Part shown: one piece after another, positions 4,311 to 6,341 of the stretch
Position numbering within the stretch: position 1 is the first letter of the stretch
How the letters are laid out: each line of letters starts with the position of its first letter
NCBI GenBank assembly: GCA_019239815.1
Contig: JAFAZL010000174.1
Span: 1 to 6,341 of the forward strand
Origin: Acidobacteriota bacterium
Lineage (GTDB): Bacteria > Acidobacteriota > Terriglobia > Acidoferrales > UBA7541
Reading direction: 5' to 3'
Length of the DNA stretch: 6,341 nucleotides
The notes under the pieces: model-generated
Seen by the model: only the letters and a program-made list of their open reading frames with translations
Database searches by the model: none
Told to the model about the DNA's origin: nothing
Made by a program: the position numbers and the translations under genes

Positions 4311-5479
4311 GACGACTCAGCTACATTGACTGGATGCGAGGACTGGCGTGCGTGCTGATGTTTCAGACGCACTGCTACAACTCGTGGCTCAGCCCCGATG
4401 CGAAACGTTCGAGTCTCTACGCCTGGTCGCAACTTGGTGGGACGCTGCCCGCTCCCCTCTTCATTTTTCTCGCGGGAATCTCGTTCGCGCTCGTAACCGA
4501 AAAATTGCGCGATCGCGGCACGGATCGAGCCGCAATCGCGAAACAGACAATTCTTCGCGGCGCCGAGATCTTCGGCCTTGGAATTTTGTTTCGCATTCAA
4601 GAATACGCCCTTGGTATTGGCGTCTCCCCTTGGACCGATCTTTTTCGCGTCGACATCCTCAACATGCTCGGCATCTCGATGATGATGATGGGCATACTCT
4701 GCTGGTTGGCCGGCGCGGCATCAGGCAACGAGAATTCACCACGGAGTGCACAGAGCGGAGCAGAGGCTAGGAACGAAATCGATGTCTTGTCGCGCATGCG
4801 GACGCGCAGCATCGCCGCAGCGATCGCGGCAGCAACGGCGGTAGCACTTGCCACTCCATTCATGTGGAATCGCCGATTCAGCCTGCTGCCGTGGGAAGTC
4901 GAAACGTACTTCAACGGCGTGCACACCTTCAAAGCGCCACAGCCGTGGCTCTTCCCGATGTTTCCGTGGATCGCCTTCGCTTTTGCTGGCCTTGCCGTCG
5001 GATTCTTCCTCTTCTCCGATTTCGCCAAGCAACGCCAGAACGCCGCGTTTTTCGCCCTCGGGGGAACCGGAGTCGCAGCCTGCTTGCTGGCGATCGCATT
5101 CGATCTCAGCCCGGTGCGTATCTACGACTCCTCAATCTACGATTACTGGCACACCAGCCCCAACTTTCTGCTGATGCGGTGCGGCGTTCTGCTGATCATT
5201 TTGTCTCTCTGCTATGCGTGGTGCCGATGGGGTTTCGCCGAACGCGGGTTCAGCCCGATCATCCAACTCGGCCAGACTTCCCTGCTCGCATACTGGGTTC
5301 ACATCGAGTTTGTGTACGGGCGTTTGTCCATTCTTCCCAAGGGTAATTGCGGGATTGCGCTGGCGACATTAGGCTTGGCGATTATTTTCCTGGCCATGAT
5401 CGGGCTATCGATCTGGCGAACGCGATGGAAGAACTCGAAGAAACAGGCGGTCCAACACCCGATAACGGCCGTGGCTTGA
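4295..5479 (+). CDS. DUF1624 / heparan-alpha-glucosaminide N-acetyltransferase-like membrane protein
   Basis: The product is a polytopic inner-membrane protein of 394 residues with about ten hydrophobic segments. The N-terminus RLSYIDWMRGLACVLMFQTH (7-26) is the family signature, with Arg15-Gly16 and the conserved His26. PLFIFLAGISFAL (54-66) and the segment FRVDILNMLGISMM (117-130) follow, and LLAYWVHIEFVYG (330-342) carries a second conserved His. Members resemble the catalytic domain of human HGSNAT, which moves acetyl groups from acetyl-CoA across a membrane to a sugar; the bacterial substrate is unknown, perhaps an envelope glycan. GTG 4295 opens the frame but lies inside a hairpin stem, and the GGAGG at 4272-4276 is 18 bases away. 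TTG 4307 (residue 5) is a credible alternative coupled to the leader ORF. A hydrophilic loop (about 143-170) contains a simple repeat not expected to be conserved. Confidence 0.85.
   Translation: MRSGLRRLSYIDWMRGLACVLMFQTHCYNSWLSPDAKRSSLYAWSQLGGTLPAPLFIFLAGISFALVTEKLRDRGTDRAAIAKQTILRGAEIFGLGILFRIQEYALGIGVSPWTDLFRVDILNMLGISMMMMGILCWLAGAASGNENSPRSAQSGAEARNEIDVLSRMRTRSIAAAIAAATAVALATPFMWNRRFSLLPWEVETYFNGVHTFKAPQPWLFPMFPWIAFAFAGLAVGFFLFSDFAKQRQNAAFFALGGTGVAACLLAIAFDLSPVRIYDSSIYDYWHTSPNFLLMRCGVLLIILSLCYAWCRWGFAERGFSPIIQLGQTSLLAYWVHIEFVYGRLSILPKGNCGIALATLGLAIIFLAMIGLSIWRTRWKNSKKQAVQHPITAVA
4736..4766. repeat. CACGGAG/CACAGAG-type short repeat inside the acyltransferase
   Basis: The stretch contains CACGGAG, CACAGAG, CGGAG and CAGAG at roughly 8-11-base intervals, resembling the CACCACGGAG..CACAGAG family of degenerate intergenic repeats seen in several GC-rich soil phyla. 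It codes in frame for the hydrophilic NSPRSAQSGAEAR linker (about 147-159) between two membrane segments, where extra residues would be tolerated. Assignment to that repeat family is from memory of its pattern and is not tested. Confidence 0.4.
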
Positions 5480-5564
5480 AGTGCTTGCTATCTCTAGCCC
5501 GTCTGATATTGGACGGAACTTAGTGAACCGGTTGCGCGTAGCTGCATACGAGTGGGGGCAAAAA

Positions 5565-6341
5565 ATGGAAACGTTCAAGCAGGATCTGTTGTTCGCGCTG
5601 CGGATGATGCGCAAGAACTTCGGCTTCACCATGGCCGCGGTGCTCTGCCTGATGCTCGGCATTGGGGCGACGACGGGAATCTTCACCGTCGTGAACGCCG
5701 TCCTGCTACGTCCACTGCCCTACTCCCATCCCGATCAGCTGGTTCGTGTCTACACCGAGTTCCCCACTTTTCCGAACGGCGGTCTACCTCGCTTCTGGAC
5801 CTCTGCGCCGGAGTTTTTCGATCTCCGCAAGGACACGAATTCCTGGGCCACCCTCGACGCCTGGGGTGTACAAGGCACGAACCTGGGGGGCAAGACACAG
5901 CCAGTCCGGCTGACCACCGCCTACGTCAGCGGAACATTGATGGAGACCCTGGGCGTTTCGCCGATGATGGGACGGTTGACTAGCCCCGCCGACGATGCGC
6001 CCGGTGCACCGCTCGTGGCGGATATCTCGTATGGAACGTGGAAGTCGGTCTTCGGCGGCGATGCCGATATCATCGGCCATGAAACCTTGCTTGATGGCAA
6101 AAAGGCCACGATCATCGGCGTTATGCCTCCGAGTTTTCAGTTCCCTCCGGGTGAAAGTGATCCCGCGCGTGTCTGGACTCCGTTGCAACTCGATCCGGCC
6201 AATCCGGGTGGACGGGGATCGCACAATTACTATTTGCTGGGGCGGTTGAAGCCGAACCTCACGCCCGCGCAAGCTCAAGCTGAGCTTGCTTCGCTGGTGC
6301 AATCATACGGCGAGCACAAATCGCCAAATACGCACAGCTTC
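5565..6341 (+). CDS. ADOP family / MacB-like ABC transporter permease, N-terminal part
   Basis: The frame is open from ATG 5565 to the end of the window (259 codons); full ADOP permeases are usually about 800-900 residues, so roughly a third is visible. The N-terminus carries the family pattern DLLFALRMMRKNFGFT (7-22), a membrane helix (about 22-44) containing LGIGATTGIFTVVNAVLLRPLPY, then the start of the periplasmic MacB_PCD domain. That domain shows SYGTWKSVFGGDADIIG and TIIGVMPPSFQFPPGE, both standard for ADOP. Acidobacterial duplicated orphan permeases have two FtsX-like halves and usually no ATPase next door; their transported substrate is unknown, with MacB-like export or lipoprotein/efflux work as the usual guesses. 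GGGGG ending 6 bases before the ATG is a weak ribosome-binding site. The gene follows the acyltransferase by 85 bases, and a weak hairpin (CCGTC 5499-5503 / GACGG 5512-5516) lies between them, so co-transcription is uncertain. Confidence 0.93.
   Translation, partial: METFKQDLLFALRMMRKNFGFTMAAVLCLMLGIGATTGIFTVVNAVLLRPLPYSHPDQLVRVYTEFPTFPNGGLPRFWTSAPEFFDLRKDTNSWATLDAWGVQGTNLGGKTQPVRLTTAYVSGTLMETLGVSPMMGRLTSPADDAPGAPLVADISYGTWKSVFGGDADIIGHETLLDGKKATIIGVMPPSFQFPPGESDPARVWTPLQLDPANPGGRGSHNYYLLGRLKPNLTPAQAQAELASLVQSYGEHKSPNTHSF

Noticed and set aside
5499..5516. Intrinsic terminator between acyltransferase and ADOP permease
   Set aside because: Only a 5-bp stem with an 8-base loop and no T-tract, so termination is not supported.

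Overview
The window looks like a chromosomal segment of an Acidobacteriota bacterium (Terriglobia/Korobacter-like), inferred from gene content rather than from any marker gene. Three things point there: a large TonB-dependent receptor ending in the 'GRNT..TPG.N.W..S.FK' pattern typical of acidobacterial Oar-like receptors, an ADOP-type permease (acidobacterial duplicated orphan permease), and GC-rich coding sequence with several genes lacking a clear Shine-Dalgarno site. There is no phage, CRISPR array, tRNA, rRNA or intact insertion sequence.

Layout: 2-493 (+) is the 3' end of a TonB-dependent receptor. It converges on cutA (560-889, -) across a nested palindrome (502-548). cutA is divergent from a phosphohexomutase gene (962-2401, +), whose 3' end overlaps ftsB (2383-2745, +). 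These two form a short operon ending in a convincing intrinsic terminator (2790-2815). Positions 2816-3181 hold no convincing gene. They do hold a textbook sigma70-type promoter on the minus strand (TTGACA-N17-TATCCT) that points at no recognisable gene, and directly behind it four TTCGAA palindromes spaced exactly 21 bp apart. A CPBP-family intramembrane protease (3182-4186, -) and a DUF1624/HGSNAT-like membrane acyltransferase (4295-5479, +) are divergent across about 108 bp carrying a GTCGAA-N12-TTCGAC dyad. The acyltransferase start region has a hairpin and a 10-codon leader ORF. An ADOP/MacB-like permease starts at 5565 and runs off the window.

How the genes fit together: the mutase (sugar-phosphate supply for glycans) and FtsB (divisome scaffold) are probably co-transcribed, which links envelope precursor metabolism with division. 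The CPBP protease, acyltransferase and ADOP permease are all inner-membrane proteins and the receptor is an outer-membrane protein, so the window is dominated by envelope functions, but nothing shows that they form one pathway. I found no complete new system. The least explained parts are the phased TTCGAA array with its orphan promoter (2981-3121) and the unusual start region of the acyltransferase (4267-4310).
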